Source: Cryptomeria japonica
Taxonomy: Eukaryota > Streptophyta > Pinopsida > Cupressales > Cupressaceae
Assembly (NCBI RefSeq): GCF_030272615.1
Contig: NC_081412.1
Coordinates: 697,496,156 to 697,560,155 of the forward strand
Reading direction: 5' to 3'
Length of the DNA: 64,000 bases
The translations under genes were made by a program, and so were the position numbers. Position 1 is the stretch's first letter. Each line of letters starts with the position of its first letter. Shown here piece by piece: positions 11,005 through 23,159 of this stretch. Under the pieces are notes generated by a model. That model was not told the origin of the DNA and did no database searches. It was given only the letters and a program-made list of their open reading frames with translations.

Positions 11005-12330
11005 CTACACCACCTCAAAAGGGCTTTTACCGGTGGACCTATTCACACTATCATTGTAAGAAAATTTTGCTTGATGGATGATTTGATCCCAAGCTTGACC
11101 ATAATCTTTTATTAGGCATCTAAGTAGATTCCCAAGTGTTCTATTAACCACCTCAGTTTGACCATCCATTTGGGGATGATAGGCTGAACTGAAAGACAAA
11201 TTAGTACCTAATCTTTGCCTCAAAGTCTTCCAAAAATGACCAAAAAAATTTGCATCCCTATATGACACAATGTTGATAGGTAAACCATGATTCCTAATAA
11301 CCTCTTTGAAAAACAAGTGAGCAATGTGGCTGGAATCATGAGTGACCTTGCATGGAATAAAATGTGCCATCTTACTAAATCTATCTACCACAACATAGAT
11401 GTTATCAAAACCTGATTTGGTTTTTGGCAAACCAACCACAAAGTCCATACTTACACACTCCCATGGTTGGTTGGGAATAGGTAAAGGCTGATAAAGACCA
11501 GCATTGGAAGATGTACCCTTAGCTCTTTGACAAACCACATATTGCTCCACATATCTTCTAATACCTCTTTGCATCTTAGGCCAAAAGTAGAATCTTTGGA
11601 CAAGTTCCATAGTCTTGTTCAAACCAAAGTGTCCACTCAAGCATCCATTATGCTTTTCTTGCATCAATTTTTCCCTCATAGAACCTCTAGGCACACATAG
11701 CTACCCTCCTTTGAACAAAAGGCCATCTTGCAAGGTGTAGTCTGCATACTCACTATGGAAATGGTTTCCAAATTCTTGGCAAACCTTGTAGGCAACAACA
11801 AAATCTTCATCTTCCTCATACAAATTCTTGAAGCTATCCACTCCAATGCTTTTGAGCTGCACTTCTTGCACTGTTAGTAATCTCCTAATCAATGCATCAG
11901 CTACCTTGTTACATTGTCCTTTCTTGTGTTTGATGGTAAAGGTATATGACTGCAAATACTCTACCCATTTAATATGCCTATGGTTCAACTTTTCTTGTGA
12001 ATTAAGAAAGCTAAGAGCTTGATTATCAGTGTAAACCACAAATTTTTTAGGTAACAAATAATGCCTCCACTTCCTAAGTGATTGAACAAGTGCATACAAT
12101 TCCAAATTATAGGAGGAATACCTTTTCTTTTCATCATTGAGTTTCTCACTGAAGAAGGCAACCGGTCTATTGTCTTGACTCAAAACTGCTCGAACTGCTA
12201 TGTTGCTTGCATCACATTCAATTGTGAAGAGTTTGTCAAAGCTTGGTAGGATAAGTACCGGTTGAGTAGCCACCTTTGTCTTTAGGAGTTCAAAGCCTCT
12301 TTTTTCTTCCTTTGTCCATACAAACCTAGT
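11005..12330 (-). pseudogene. Element G: RNase H and integrase
   Basis: RNase H is recognisable by TIECDASN (about 12230), RPVAFFSEKLN, YSSYNLELYALVQSLRKWRHYL and VVYTDNQAL, with the tether LNHRHIKWVEYLQSYTF. A TAG near 11701 separates it from the integrase. The integrase has a zinc-finger region (GHFGLNKTMELVQRFYFWP), the first catalytic Asp in VSMDFVVGLP and the Glu in DGQTEVVNRT. The second catalytic Asp, normally in SDRD, reads Tyr (SYRD; codon at 11260-11262). A one-base frameshift near 12330 separates this block from the reverse transcriptase. The copy cannot encode an active integrase. Confidence 0.87.
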
Positions 12331-14983
12331 TTCTCACACCTCCCTTGATTGTCTCAAGCATGGGTGCACATATTTCATTGAACCCTTTGATGAACTTTCT
12401 ATAAAACTGAGCCAAGCCATGGAAAATTCTCACTTCAATTTCTATCCTAGGTGTAGGCCAATTGATTATGGCTTCCACCTTAGAGGTATCCATCTTCAAA
12501 TCACCTCTTGAGACTAAAAACCCAAGATACACCAATTCCTGTTTCATAAACTCACATTTCTCCAAATTGATGGTTAGTTCTTCATCACATAGTTTACTCA
12601 AGACAATTTCTATATGCTTAAGATGCTCATCTTTAAACTTACTAAAAATTAAGATGTCATCTAAGTAAACAACAACAAATTTACCAATGTAGTCCTTGAG
12701 TACTTCATTCATGAGCCTCATGAATGTGCTAGGGGCATTTGTGAGTCCAAATAGAATAACAAGCCATTCATAAATTCCTTTTGTAGTCTTGAAGGTTGTC
12801 TTCCATTCATCACCCTCCTTTATTCTAATTTGGTGGTAACCACTCTTAAGATCTATCTTAGTGAAGTATTCAGCACCCCCCAAACAATCCATCAAGTCTT
12901 CAATTCATGGGATGGGAAATCTATATCTGATAGTAATCTGGTTTATTACTCTAGAGTCAGTGCAAAGTCTCCAAGTACCTCCCTTCTTTGGAGCCAAAAT
13001 GGTGGGTGCTACACATGGGTTGATGCTCTTCTTGATTAGATCATTATCTAGGAGTTCTTGTATTTTCTTGGCTATCTCTTTATTTTGATCTGGTGTCATT
13101 TTATAAGCTGCCTTATTGGGTAAGGAAGCTCTAGGTACAAAGTCTATTTGATGACTTATGGCACATTGAGGAGGAAATGCAGCTGGTGTTCCATCACTAA
13201 TGATATCCTCAAACTGATCTAAAACCTGCTGCACTTCTTTAGGAATGCTCACCTTCTTCTCCTTGCTATCCTCTTTTGGCTTCACAATAATGGCAAACCC
13301 CACTCCTTCTCCCTCTTTGAGTGTGTTGATGAACTCCTTCTCACCAACCAACAACACATTAGGACCTTTGGATGTGCCCCCTACTTGGTCTCCTATGGAC
13401 TGGATTTTGTAGGTGGTTCCATCTTTTTGGAAGGTATAAGCATTCTTCTCTCCATGATGTATTGCCTTTCTGTCAAACTGCCATGGCCTACCTAGGAGTA
13501 GGTGGCAAGCATCCATGGGTAAAATATCACATAAGATTTTGTCTTTGTAACCTCCAATGGTGAACTCAACCCAAGTTTGTTCATTTACAAGAACATACTG
13601 CCCCTTGTTGAGCCATGTAACTCTATAGGGATCATTATGTGGGATTCTTGGCAAATTGAGTTTACTCACCGCTTCCTTTGACACTATGTTGTCTATGGAT
13701 CCTGAATCCACTACCACTCTACATACCTTTCCCATGATCTTACATTTTATTATGAACAGGGATCTCCTTTGGCTAGGTTCCTCCTTAACCGATTCTTTAA
13801 TCAAGACTCTCCTTATCATGAGGTTCTCTCCAACCTCTGAATCCAAGCTTACTTCTGATGTTTTCATGTTTGCTGCATCCTCTTGAGCATAATTTACTCT
13901 CCTCTCACCTCCTTGGGATGAAGAAGTCTTCTCAGGGCATCTATAGGCCGGGTGTCCAAGTTGATGGTAGTTGTAGCGCTTCATGGTGGCAAAATAGGAC
14001 CCTCTTCCTGATCCACTAGACCTTCCAGATCCCCTTCCTCTATAGCTGCTCTTGCTATTGGAATCCCCACTTTTCTCAACCAATTTGGATTCCCCTTGGG
14101 ATCTTTGGTCTATGCTTCTTCCACCAAAACTACCTCTCTGACCTCTGCCATCTCTTCCCCTACCTCTACCTCTATTGCTTTGTTCTTGTTTCTTCTTGCT
14201 CTTTTCTTCCACTCTTAGTGCCAATTGATAGCACTTGTGCATGGTGTTGGTGAATAAAAAACTTAATTCCTCTTGGATATTCCATCTCAAGCCATTTAAG
14301 TATCTGACTACCTTGATGTTCTCATCCTCTACTACCTTGGATCATAGACACAACTTCTGAAATTCCTCAGTATAGCTGCTCACATCCAAGTCTCTTTTCC
14401 TCAAATTTTGTCTCCTCTTGTAAAACTAGATCTCATAATCCTCAAGGATGTATGCCTCTTTCACCTTGGCTAACATGCCCTTCCATGTAGCTATGGGGTT
14501 CTTGCCCTCTTTTTGCCTCTCTTCTTGGATAAACTTCCACCAAGTCAATGCTGCCCCTCTCAATCTAGACTTGGCCACCTTCACCTTTTGTGCCTCACTG
14601 ATTCCATCACATTCAAAGTAATTCTCCAATCCCTCTATCCATTCCAGGACTACCTCAGGCTCCATTTTTCCACAAAAACGTGGCACTCCTTCTAGGGATT
14701 TTCCTTCTAAGGCTTTAATTGCTTTAAGGAAAGTTTCTTCAAGGAGAATAGGGCCTGGTTCAGGAGTCTTATCCTCTTCTACAAATTCTTTTTCCTTCCC
14801 TTCATTGACCTTGATTGTCACTTTCTTAGTTTTCTCTTCAACTGCATCTAGTTTACTCTCCAGTTGTAATAGTCTTTCTCTGAGGAGCCTATTTTATTCT
14901 TCTTGGTCTTCTACCTTCTTTTCTAACTCTGCATTGGTCACCATCCTTAAACTATTCTCTCCTACTGATTGAGTGTTTGTCAT
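12326..14983 (-). pseudogene. Element G: gag, protease and reverse transcriptase
   Basis: One frame can be followed from ATG 14983 (coding strand) to about 12326. Gag: a coiled segment, then VPRFCGKMEPEVVLEWIEGLENYF and LRGAALTWWKF. An Arg/Gly-rich basic stretch follows (about 14150-14000), then a zinc knuckle in which both cysteines of the first CX2C pair are replaced while GHPAYRC remains. The protease core is VVVDSGSIDNIVS. Reverse transcriptase: [31 protein letters not shown], and the active site [12 protein letters not shown] (near 12656-12667). In-frame stops are TAA near 14896, TAG 14426-14428, TGA 14342-14344 and TGA 12905-12907. The last three sit where relatives have Gln, Arg and Arg, consistent with C-to-T change. 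Confidence 0.88.
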
Positions 14984-15009
14984 ATGCTGGCTTCTTCCCA
15001 AATCTTGGA

Positions 15010-15024
15010 AGCTCTAATACCACT
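15010..15024 (-). other. Element G primer-binding site
   Basis: On the element strand TGGTATTAGAGCTTC lies directly inside the 5' LTR. It matches the 3' end complement of initiator Met tRNA (TGGTATCAGAGC...) with one visible change. Confidence 0.8.
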
Positions 15025-15025
15025 A

Positions 15026-16592
15026 TGATGGGGAGGTTACTCAAAGAGAGCTATTTCCTTGCTTAAGGGTAGTCAGATGTTATCCTTGTAGGCTTCATAA
15101 TTTTGTCATATTGTCTTCTATTCAATTTAGACACCTAATCTCTCTAGGAGTGCTCCCAATCTAGATGTGCTCACTTGTTGCTCAAGCATGGTTGAGATTC
15201 ACCAGGGTAAATCCAACTTTACACTCTAAAACTCTTAACAAGTGCTTGCAGAGGATGTAGTAGGTACTTGGGATTTTTTTCAAGGTTAATCAATTGGTTT
15301 TGTGTGAGGGTTTCATTATTTTCCCCATCGCTTCTTCCTTTTCCTAGTTTCTAGGCCTAGTAGCCCTAGAGCCCCAATTAGCCCTACATAACCGGTTTTT
15401 GTGGATTTTCTCCCAATTTCTCCAAAGATCCACATAAACTCTTTTCTGATCAGGATACCCTTTTGGAAGTACTTTCCAACTTTTGAATTTATGAAACTTA
15501 GTCTGACTGTACAGGTACAGAACCTGAGAAATGCTTGTTTTAGGTGGTTTTGGGCTTGTTTTGGTCTTTTCCCAAGGGTTAGGTGTCTTCCTTGATTTTC
15601 CACACCTCCAAATTCACATGTATGTTCTGCCACACATCACTTGTTCATCGCAAACACTCTGCAACTCCAAACCTGCTCATTCCTGCAAACACTTGCATAA
15701 TCTCATTCATTTCCTAATCGGGCTATGACTGAGCTCACCTAGGAAATGTTGCTTATTGGCCTTTCAATGACCTCAAAAGGAAAATAAAAGATATATGCAC
15801 TATACAAAGGTTCCATGGCTCGAGTCACAAGGGTTGTTGAGAAGAACTCAAAGGACTTCAAGCTCAAACCATGTCTGGCCTCTCAAACCCTTACTTAGGC
15901 TGAGAGCTTACAAAATTGGAAACCTAATTCAAACCTGCAAACAAACTAATGAAATTGCTTCTTGAGCACTACAATAACATGTAGAAAACAACAAGAAAGG
16001 TACATCAATTCAATCATTCCATTAAGTATGGATTGATGCTCTAATTCTTGACAATTGCAATGTAAAACTTCAAAATTGATCTCAAAATGTATTCCAATCT
16101 ACTCCAGGCATTGAACAACCTCATTACATTGACTCTCAAGGATTTTATATGCCATGTTTGGCCTAACTAAATCTCCATTGGTTCCCTAACCTACCCTTTG
16201 CACAAAATGCAAAAAGTTGCTCAACGTTGGAAAAAGTTGTCAAGCAACTTTGACAACTTTTGCCAAAAAGTGCATTTTTGCCTTACATGCTTGATTCTCT
16301 CCTAAAAACCATCTAAGATGAATAAAAACCATTACATTGACATGTCCTAATGCCAAACAAGTCTATTCAAGGCATTTTTCATCAAAATGCAAGATTTTGC
16401 CATTTTAGGCTTACAAGGGCTTACAAGCCAAAATTGAGCAAATGCATTGTCCTAAGGACATTCAACCTACCCAAGCACTACAAAAACATATTAAGACCTA
16501 AGAAAATACTCTTATTCACCATTCCAAACCAACATATGAACAAACACACCAAAATGAAGAAACTGAACTCAAAACTAGGTGCTCCTACACTA
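15026..16592 (-). repeat. Element G LTR (right, 5' LTR of the minus-strand element)
   Basis: Partner of 8779-10347, of similar length (1567 against 1569) and clearly homologous throughout, with scattered substitutions. It is followed by the TSD copy GTTAC at 16593-16597. The outer end reads CACTA. Confidence 0.88.
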
Positions 16593-16597
16593 GTTAC

Positions 16598-17918
16598 CAA
16601 TGATGATATTTTGGTTATTGAAGTATTTGTGGATGATATCATTTTTGGAGGTGAAGATGTAAGGACTTTTCTAACCAAATGCAAAAATAATTTTAAATGT
16701 CTATGATAGGAGAGATTAAAAAATTTCTAGGTTTGCAGCTTTCACAAATAGATAAAGGTATATTCATATGTCAAACAAAGTACTTGAAGGAACTTTTGAA
16801 GAAATTTTCCATGAAAAATTCCAAACCAGTAAGTACTCCTATGACTACAACTGATAAATTGACATTGAAGGATGATTCAGCTCCTATTAATCCGACAAGG
16901 TACAAATCTATGATTGGAGGTTTACTGTATTTGACACAAACAAGACCTGATATAATGAATGGAGTATGTATTGTATCTACATTTCAAAGCAATCCTAAAT
17001 AAAATCATGAATCAACAGTTAAAAGGATTTTTCAGTACCTACAAGGCACAACAAATCTTGGTTTATGGTATCCTAAAGATAAATTTTTTGATTTATGTGC
17101 ATACATCGATGCAAATTGGGCAAGAGATGTAGATGATATAAAGAGTACCACTAGCGGTGCATTCTTTCTTGGTAGAAAATTGATTTGATGGATAAGCAAG
17201 AAGCAGACTTGTACATCATTATCAATAGTAGAATCAGAATATGTTGCAGCAACAACTAATTGTACTTAGGTATTATGGATCAAGCAAATGTTGAAGGATA
17301 TAAAGGTAAAATGGAAAGAACCAATAATCATTTATTGTGATAATTCAATAGCAATTGATATATCAAAGAATCCAGTATTTCACTCTAAGACAAAGCATGT
17401 TTCTATTAAGTATAATTTTCTGAAAGACAATGTTGAAGCAAATGAACTGAAATTGGTTTATGTGAATACTAAAGAGCAAATTGCAGATATCTTTACAAAG
17501 CCTTTGCCTAAGGAAACATTTGAATATCTCAGAGAGCAGCTTGGGGTAATTTCCCCATCGGTAGAGACTTAGATGTTGAAGATTGGCATCAAACCGACAG
17601 GAACTAACAGAAAAATATTTTTCCAGCTTTGATGAAGGAGAGCTACTTCTCAGAGGGAGTAATTGGCAGAATATTAAGTTTTGAATTCTTAACTGCTTTG
17701 GCATTTGATGTCAAAGGGGGATAGATATCTATGGAAAAACCTTGTATTTGGGAGAGATGATCATTCTACTTGGAGAGATATACTCTTTTGGATATATGTA
17801 TTTTTGGTTTTGGTTTCTATTTTGTTACAAAACTTTGTATCGATGTACCTTTGGGAAATTGTTGGTCTATTGGTTTTTAGCATTCTATTTTTGGCACTTA
17901 GATGATTTTCCATCTAGT
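16598..17918 (+). pseudogene. Copia pol fragment S: rest of reverse transcriptase and RNase H, plus 3' tail
   Basis: Resumes the S frame after element G with DDILVIEVFVDDIIFGG, keeping the VDD catalytic pair, and then frameshifts near 16700. It continues through MIGEIKKFLGLQLSQ, PMTTTDKL, YKSMIGGLLYLTQTRPDI, and an RNase H region ending KTKHVSIKYNFLKD...EQIADIFTKPLP, with a stop at about 17570. In-frame stops occur near 17000, 17187 and 17267. The tail 17573-17918 holds a GATGTCAAAGGGGGATAG phrase (about 17707) and ends with AGTGTTACCATCAATGACAAA. In related elements these two phrases precede the 3' LTR, but no LTR follows here. Flanking sequence of about 50 bp is duplicated on both sides (see findings). 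Confidence 0.85.
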
Positions 17919-17975
17919 GTTACCATCAATGACAAAACCAATGCAACACATGATGAAGTTATCCATAATACCAAC

Positions 17976-20283
17976 ACTAACATTGGTATATACGAGGAAA
18001 AACCAAGATGGGAAAAACCTCATTGATAAATGTTGCTAGAGTCTACTGCTCCAATCCTCACAATCAAAACAATGATTACAATATTTAGGGCACCAACCCA
18101 AGGAGCACCAACCCCTACAGATTAATGAGAACCAAACCAAAGGAGCTACAACCCCTACTAATTTATGGGCACCAACCCAAAGGAGCTACAACCCCTGCAC
18201 CAAGCACCAACTTAGTGATCTACAAAGAACATCATAAAATACTACAACAAAAGTAATATCCTTGTTACAAAGGAGCTTTGTAACTCTTGTGCATGTCTCT
18301 CTACAAACTTACTTCTATACAAGTCTCTGTTGGTTCTCTGCTCACTTTCTCTCTGCTGCAAACTTGTCAGTTCAGCCTCTGATTATTCTCTATTGGTACT
18401 CTTCTCTTTGCTCTCTAATCACTACCAGTTCTCAGCTTGCTGGTTCTTCACAAATCCTCACTCTGCTCTTCTCTTCTCAGCCTCTTCTCTACCATTTCAA
18501 TCACCACCGGTGCATTCCACTATGAGACTTAATGACAGTCTACTGGTTACCTTACCCTTGTCGATTGAACTCTTCTAATTGGTTATCACTCAAGTACTCA
18601 GTCACCTCTATGATTTGTCAATGGACTCTCTGACTAGTTAGCACTTGGATTCTTCTCACTCAACAGATGTCTCTCTCTCATGCAGCAACAACAGATATGG
18701 TCATCAATTTGCATATTTATACTATTCATTTCTGCCAAAATAACATTCAAACTTCTAGCACGCTAGGGTTCCTTCATCGTCCTCGAGGTAGAAAAAATCC
18801 AATTAGATCTTCCATAGATCAACCACCTACAATGGATCAATCAAACTCCACCAATCCCGCTGCATCTAGAACACATTTGCCAAATATAGCAGACACGACT
18901 CCTTTTTGGTCTACACTTGTCAATCACCTATGGAGGGATCATACGGTTAGCTTCACCTACCCAGATCATTCTCTGGACACTCAGCCTCGATCATGAAGCC
19001 ACCAAATTAGATCTCTATCCTCAGATCAGTCTCGAGCCACACCCTTCTTCTCTTGACTTGTAATAGTCATAGTCAACATTAAATGTTGACCAATCACTGA
19101 CTACCTCACTAACTGCAAGGTTCATTCGCCGTTTCATGCAATTTTTCCACTTCAACTCCACATGGCATCATTGTTGGTATCTAGCTCAACTTAGGTCACC
19201 ATGTCGGTTTAGACTTTATCACCGACCACCAAACAACAGGGTTCATCTACCGGTTCACTAACCCTGTCGGTTATACGCTAACCAGTCAACCTTCAAGTTT
19301 GCTCTTCCGATGTAATATTTTGCACTTTTTCTCGCTCACCAATTGTCCTATATATCAGTAATAACCCTAATGACACCATGCCATCAATCTACAACTATCT
19401 CCATCTACATTTGCATTCCGGTTGTATTCTCTGTCTGTAGCTGCTTAACATTGTCTTTATCTTTATCAAACTGGACACCATCTCAACTGGTTTTTCAAAA
19501 TGAAAAACCCATCACTTCTTTAATCTTCCTCCTCTATCTCGGTGGCACAACATTCCAACCAAGCTGATCTGGTGCATATCTCTAATTTCATGCACCTGAG
19601 GCACCCTTGCGATTCATCGGTTCATCCGGTGTGAGCCTTCAATCACCTGCCTTCAATTCTTATGTCTTACCTTGGAGGACTAAGATACACTCCATGCATA
19701 CTAGGAGATAAGCTCCACTTGCTGGTGGGGATGGATCCTTGTCATCTCATTCAGCCTTTGGCATTGCCTTGGCATTCCTTAGCTGACATTGAGCATAAAC
19801 ATCTTCAACCAGGCACACATGATCCGGTTGGGCACACTCATTATCAGTCTTCTCTTCATTTGGTGGGAGTCTTGCAGATTGACATCCAACAACATACTAG
19901 TGACCTGCACATACTTCACCTCCAATGTTGATGTGATTCTTGTAACATTTTGTCTCTTCATCACAATCAACATCCCAACATCTTGCTCTCTTACTGATGT
20001 CATCATTTTGCCTCTTCATCAATCTTGTTGCCATGTTTTCATACTGGTTTCATGCATTACTTTTTTGCATCATTATGCCTTCTTCAACCATCAACATGCC
20101 ACTTCACCGATGGAAACTTCATGCATACCAGTTGACATCATCTCCTTACCAGTGACAGGCTATACCGGTAACCTGCTATACTTGTTGGGTTTCGGTATAC
20201 AGCAATGACAACACTTCTCATCAATCTCCCATACCGGCTGCCATCCTATACTGGTTGACATTAATGACAACACAATGCCAACA
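17976..20283 (-). repeat. Right part of solo LTR K
   Basis: Continuation of LTR K after the H, S and G insertions. It holds the GAGGAAAAACC...GATGGG block near 17995, a run of three similar repeats of about 50 bases meaning 'GGCACCAACCCAAAGGAGC' near 18085-18200, and many ACCGGT-like hexamers. No gene is supported; the short open frames do not resemble known proteins. At about 2.3 kb this is long for the LTR family, so a hidden insertion may be present. Confidence 0.6.
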
Positions 20284-20760
20284 TTAGTTTGGACCTATGC
20301 ATATTGTCAGTTTTAGTTTGCAAGCATGTAAAGACCATGGAGATGACACATGGCATCCTTGGGCACCTAGGTTGGAGATGCATAATTTTTTATGACTTAG
20401 TCACTTTGATAAGAAGCTTTTATATTTCTCTAAGAAGTTGTTATGTTGTCAAATTCACTCTAGACTTGTATCATAATGTAAAGCCACCTATACTAGCATA
20501 GACTCAAAATATTGTATTGTAATAGTATTTTACCATAATACAATTGATCTGTGCTTTGATGTGTGGGTTTTTCCCCATAAGGGTTTTTCGATGTAAAATT
20601 TATGTCGTATGGGTTTGTAATTTAAATCTAAAAATTAATCTAAATGCATGTGCATCTTAATGAATTTGTACAACTATCTAAGGTTTGCAAGAAATTTTTG
20701 CATTCAATCTCCTATAAGTTTTGCATTAGGAAGGTTCTTTCCATACTCTTCTTTCCTTTT
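20284..20760 (+). repeat. 5' LTR of copia element A, right part
   Basis: Resumes at the TSD copy TTAGT (20284-20288) after LTR K. It contains the GTGTGGGTTTTTCCCCATAA block (about 20560) common to copia LTR 3' portions and ends directly before the PBS. The last bases read CTTTTAG where CA would be expected, so the end is mutated. Confidence 0.65.
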
Positions 20761-20763
20761 AGT

Positions 20764-20775
20764 TGGTATCAGAGT
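20764..20775 (+). other. Primer-binding site of copia element A
   Basis: TGGTATCAGAGT directly after the LTR. The first 11 bases match the complement of the 3' end of initiator Met tRNA, the usual primer of plant Ty1/copia elements. Confidence 0.85.
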
Positions 20776-20880
20776 CTGACCAACTTTGTTATCTGTAGTG
20801 GGTTGTAGGGTTTTTTGTGCAGATCTTGTTTAGTAGGAGTTTTGTAGGGAATATTTTGATAACCTTGTTGTAAGTTTAAT

Positions 20881-21683
20881 ATGGCAAGCACATCCAAAAT
20901 AATAGATATGGATAAATTCAATGATAGCAATTTTGAGTTGTGGAAACTCAAAATGGAAGATGTGCTTGTAGATAGAGATCTATGGGCTATGATATTTGGG
21001 ACTAAGCCTCAAACAATAGCTCAAGATGTTTATGATACAGTGGATAAAAAATATAAGGGTTTGATAGGATGCTGTTTGGATGACTTTGTGATCCTGAATG
21101 TTCATGAAGAGAAGACTACAACTAAGATTTAAAAGAAGCTTAGTGACATTTATCAAGGGAAATCCTTTGTAAATAATATTTTCAAGAAAGAAGTTGTATT
21201 GTTCAAGGATAACGGAAGGAGGATCTATTGCACATCATATGAAAGCATTCAACATGTTGCCTGCCCAATTGAGCTTTGTTGGTATAAATATTGATGAGCA
21301 TGGCAATTGATTGCACATGTTATGTTCTTTTCCAAACTCATGGGATCACCTTGTGATGGCCATTAGAAGCACAACAAGCACTTTCAAGATGGAGGATGTG
21401 GTTGCTTTGTTGTTATATGAAGAGATGTAGAGAAATACTTTGAGATGGTTAAGGAGGCCCTAGTTGCTTGTGTTAGATACATGGAGAAATGCAAGAAGAA
21501 GGTCAAGAAAGGTAAATCAAAGTCTCTAGGGAGATCCAACTCTCCTAGCAAAAAGTTCAAGGCAAAATGCTATAAGTGCAAAAAATTGGTCATTTCTAAA
21601 AATAATGTAAAGAGGAGAAGAAAAAGAAAAATAAGAAAGTCTTTAATTTTGACTCTAATAGATCTTCTCAAGATGATATAGAT
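20881..21683 (+). pseudogene. Copia element A gag remnant
   Basis: Begins at an ATG 20881 with a recognisable copia Gag N-terminus: FNDSNFELWKLKMEDVL, then DLWAMIFG and a KGLIGCCLDDFVI block. It then breaks at a stop near 21130 and by frameshifts. A basic Lys-rich stretch (about 21480-21580) leads to a zinc knuckle reduced to CYKC, with the His and last Cys lost. Its position after the PBS and before the protease fits gag. Not functional. Confidence 0.8.
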
Positions 21684-21698
21684 GGTTTTGTTGTATCC

Positions 21699-23159
21699 TT
21701 GGAAACACATGTATTAGAATATGTGTGGTTGATTGATTTAGGTGCCTCTTTCCACATGACCTCTCATAGGGGTTGTTTCTCAAAGTATGAGGAGTATGAT
21801 GGTGAGAAGGTGTATTTGGATAATGACTCTCACCTAAATATTGTTGGTCATGGAAGATTCAAGATCAAATTACCTAATGGTAGAGTGAAGGGGATTGATG
21901 GTATTCTGCATAACCCCAGTTTAGCAGAAAACCTTATTTTAATTAGCAAGTTGAGTCATGTGGGAGTGCAGGTTATTTTATCAAGTGGTGGATGCAAGAT
22001 GACCAAATGTTCTATGGTGCTTGATAAGGGTGTTCAAATAGGCACTCTATATAAGTTGGATGCATGCACAATTCATTGTAATAGAACTTTTGTAAATTCT
22101 AAGAAGAGGGCTTTTGACTCTTCATCCTCACCATCATATCAAGAAAATAAGAAGACTATAGTATCTACATTTGATGGTCATGGTTTCTAGGTTCCTAAGC
22201 ATGCAAATTATTTGGAGATGGAGCTCCCAGCCGAGAAAAAAATGTTGTGGTAGCAAAGACTTGGCCACATTGGTGAAAAGGGTTTGCAAGCCCTAAAAAA
22301 TAAGAGCTTGGTTGCCTTGATAATTGTAATCTCAAGTTTGACTTTTGTAAAAATTATATATATGGAAAACAACACCATGTTTCTTTTTATTTCAGTTCTC
22401 ATAAGTCTTATAGGGTTTTTTCTATATTCATTCTGATGTGTTTGGTCCTATTAATGTTCCTTCTTTATCTAGGTTTGTATGCATTGCCTCATTCATAGAT
22501 GATTATAGTAGAATGACATTTGTGTATTTCTTCATAAGTAAATCTAAATCTTTTCAGTTGCTTTAAGGAATTAAAATCCTTGGTTGAAAATCATACTGGT
22601 AGGAAAATTAAGTGTTTGAGGATAGATAATAGTGGTGAGTTTTGTTTTGAAGAGTTCGATAGGTTCTGTAAGGACCATGATATTGAGAGACACAAGACAA
22701 ATCCATATACTCCATAGAAAAATGGAGTTGTGGAGAGGATGAACAAAACATTGATGGAGAGGATAGGAGTATGTGAGTAGTGCTAGCCTTGAACAAAAGT
22801 TATGGGTTGAAGCGACAACCACTGCATGTTATTTGATTAATACATATCATACTTTGGAACTTGTTGAAAATTCCCCTCTCGAAGCATGGTCTAGTAAGAA
22901 TCCCTCAATGAGACATCTCAAAGTCTTTGGTTGTGAGGCATATTCTCATGTTCCTAGTGAGAAAAGCTCAAAATTGGAGAAAAAGGTAGTTAAGTGTATC
23001 TTCATTAGCTATGGTATCAGTTTCAAGGGGTACAAGCTCTGGGATCTAATTGCAAATAAGGTGCTCTAGAGTAGAAGTGTGAAATTTTGAGAACCAAAGC
23101 TTTCCACTATTGATTTGCATATAGAGAAGGAAGAGAAACAAAAAGAGGTAGTTTAGGTT
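21699..23159 (+). pseudogene. Copia element A protease and integrase remnant
   Basis: The protease region contains WLIDLGASFHMTSHR. The active-site motif is normally DSG, and here the Ser codon reads Leu. The gag-pre-integrase segment (IGTLYKLDACTI) and a decayed zinc-finger (LGHIGEKGLQAL, near 22262) follow. The integrase core survives as LRIDNSGEF (one Gly of DNGGEF lost), NGVVERMNKTLMERI with the catalytic Glu, and EATTTACYLINT...HLKVFGCEAYSHVP. Several stops, some at expected Gln codons, and frameshifts break it. LTR L interrupts the frame at 23159, and it resumes at 24371. Confidence 0.82.

Larger units (their letters stand above)
8779..16592 (-). mobile_element. Ty3/gypsy chromovirus element G, complete with two LTRs
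   Basis: About 7.8 kb, inserted in the reverse-transcriptase gene of S with TSD GTTAC (8774-8778 and 16593-16597). It has two LTRs of about 1.57 kb, a PBS next to the right LTR, a polypurine tract next to the left LTR, and gag, protease, reverse transcriptase, RNase H, integrase and a C-terminal chromodomain in minus-strand order. Gag sits first and the chromodomain last, as in chromoviruses. The copy is dead: stops, one frameshift and a lost integrase catalytic Asp. Confidence 0.92.
7076..20283 (-). mobile_element. Solo LTR K (minus-oriented), split by later insertions
   Basis: The left end TGTTGGACAC at 7076 and the right end ATGCCAACA ending at 20283 form TG...CA termini. They are flanked by a perfect 5-bp TSD TTAGT (7071-7075 and 20284-20288). 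Net LTR sequence is 7076-7244 plus roughly 17976-20283, about 2.5 kb, long for this LTR family, so a further unrecognised insertion is possible. Left-end features shared with other copia-type LTRs in the window are the GAGAGGGGGGGTGAATCAGT block and a GGAAAAACC block near 18000. There is no internal domain, so it is a solo LTR formed by unequal recombination. Confidence 0.72.

Noticed and set aside
17742-18026. Open frame of 94 codons after the copia RNase H
   Set aside because: It spans the S tail, the duplicated 50-bp flank and LTR K; it is a chance frame across a junction.
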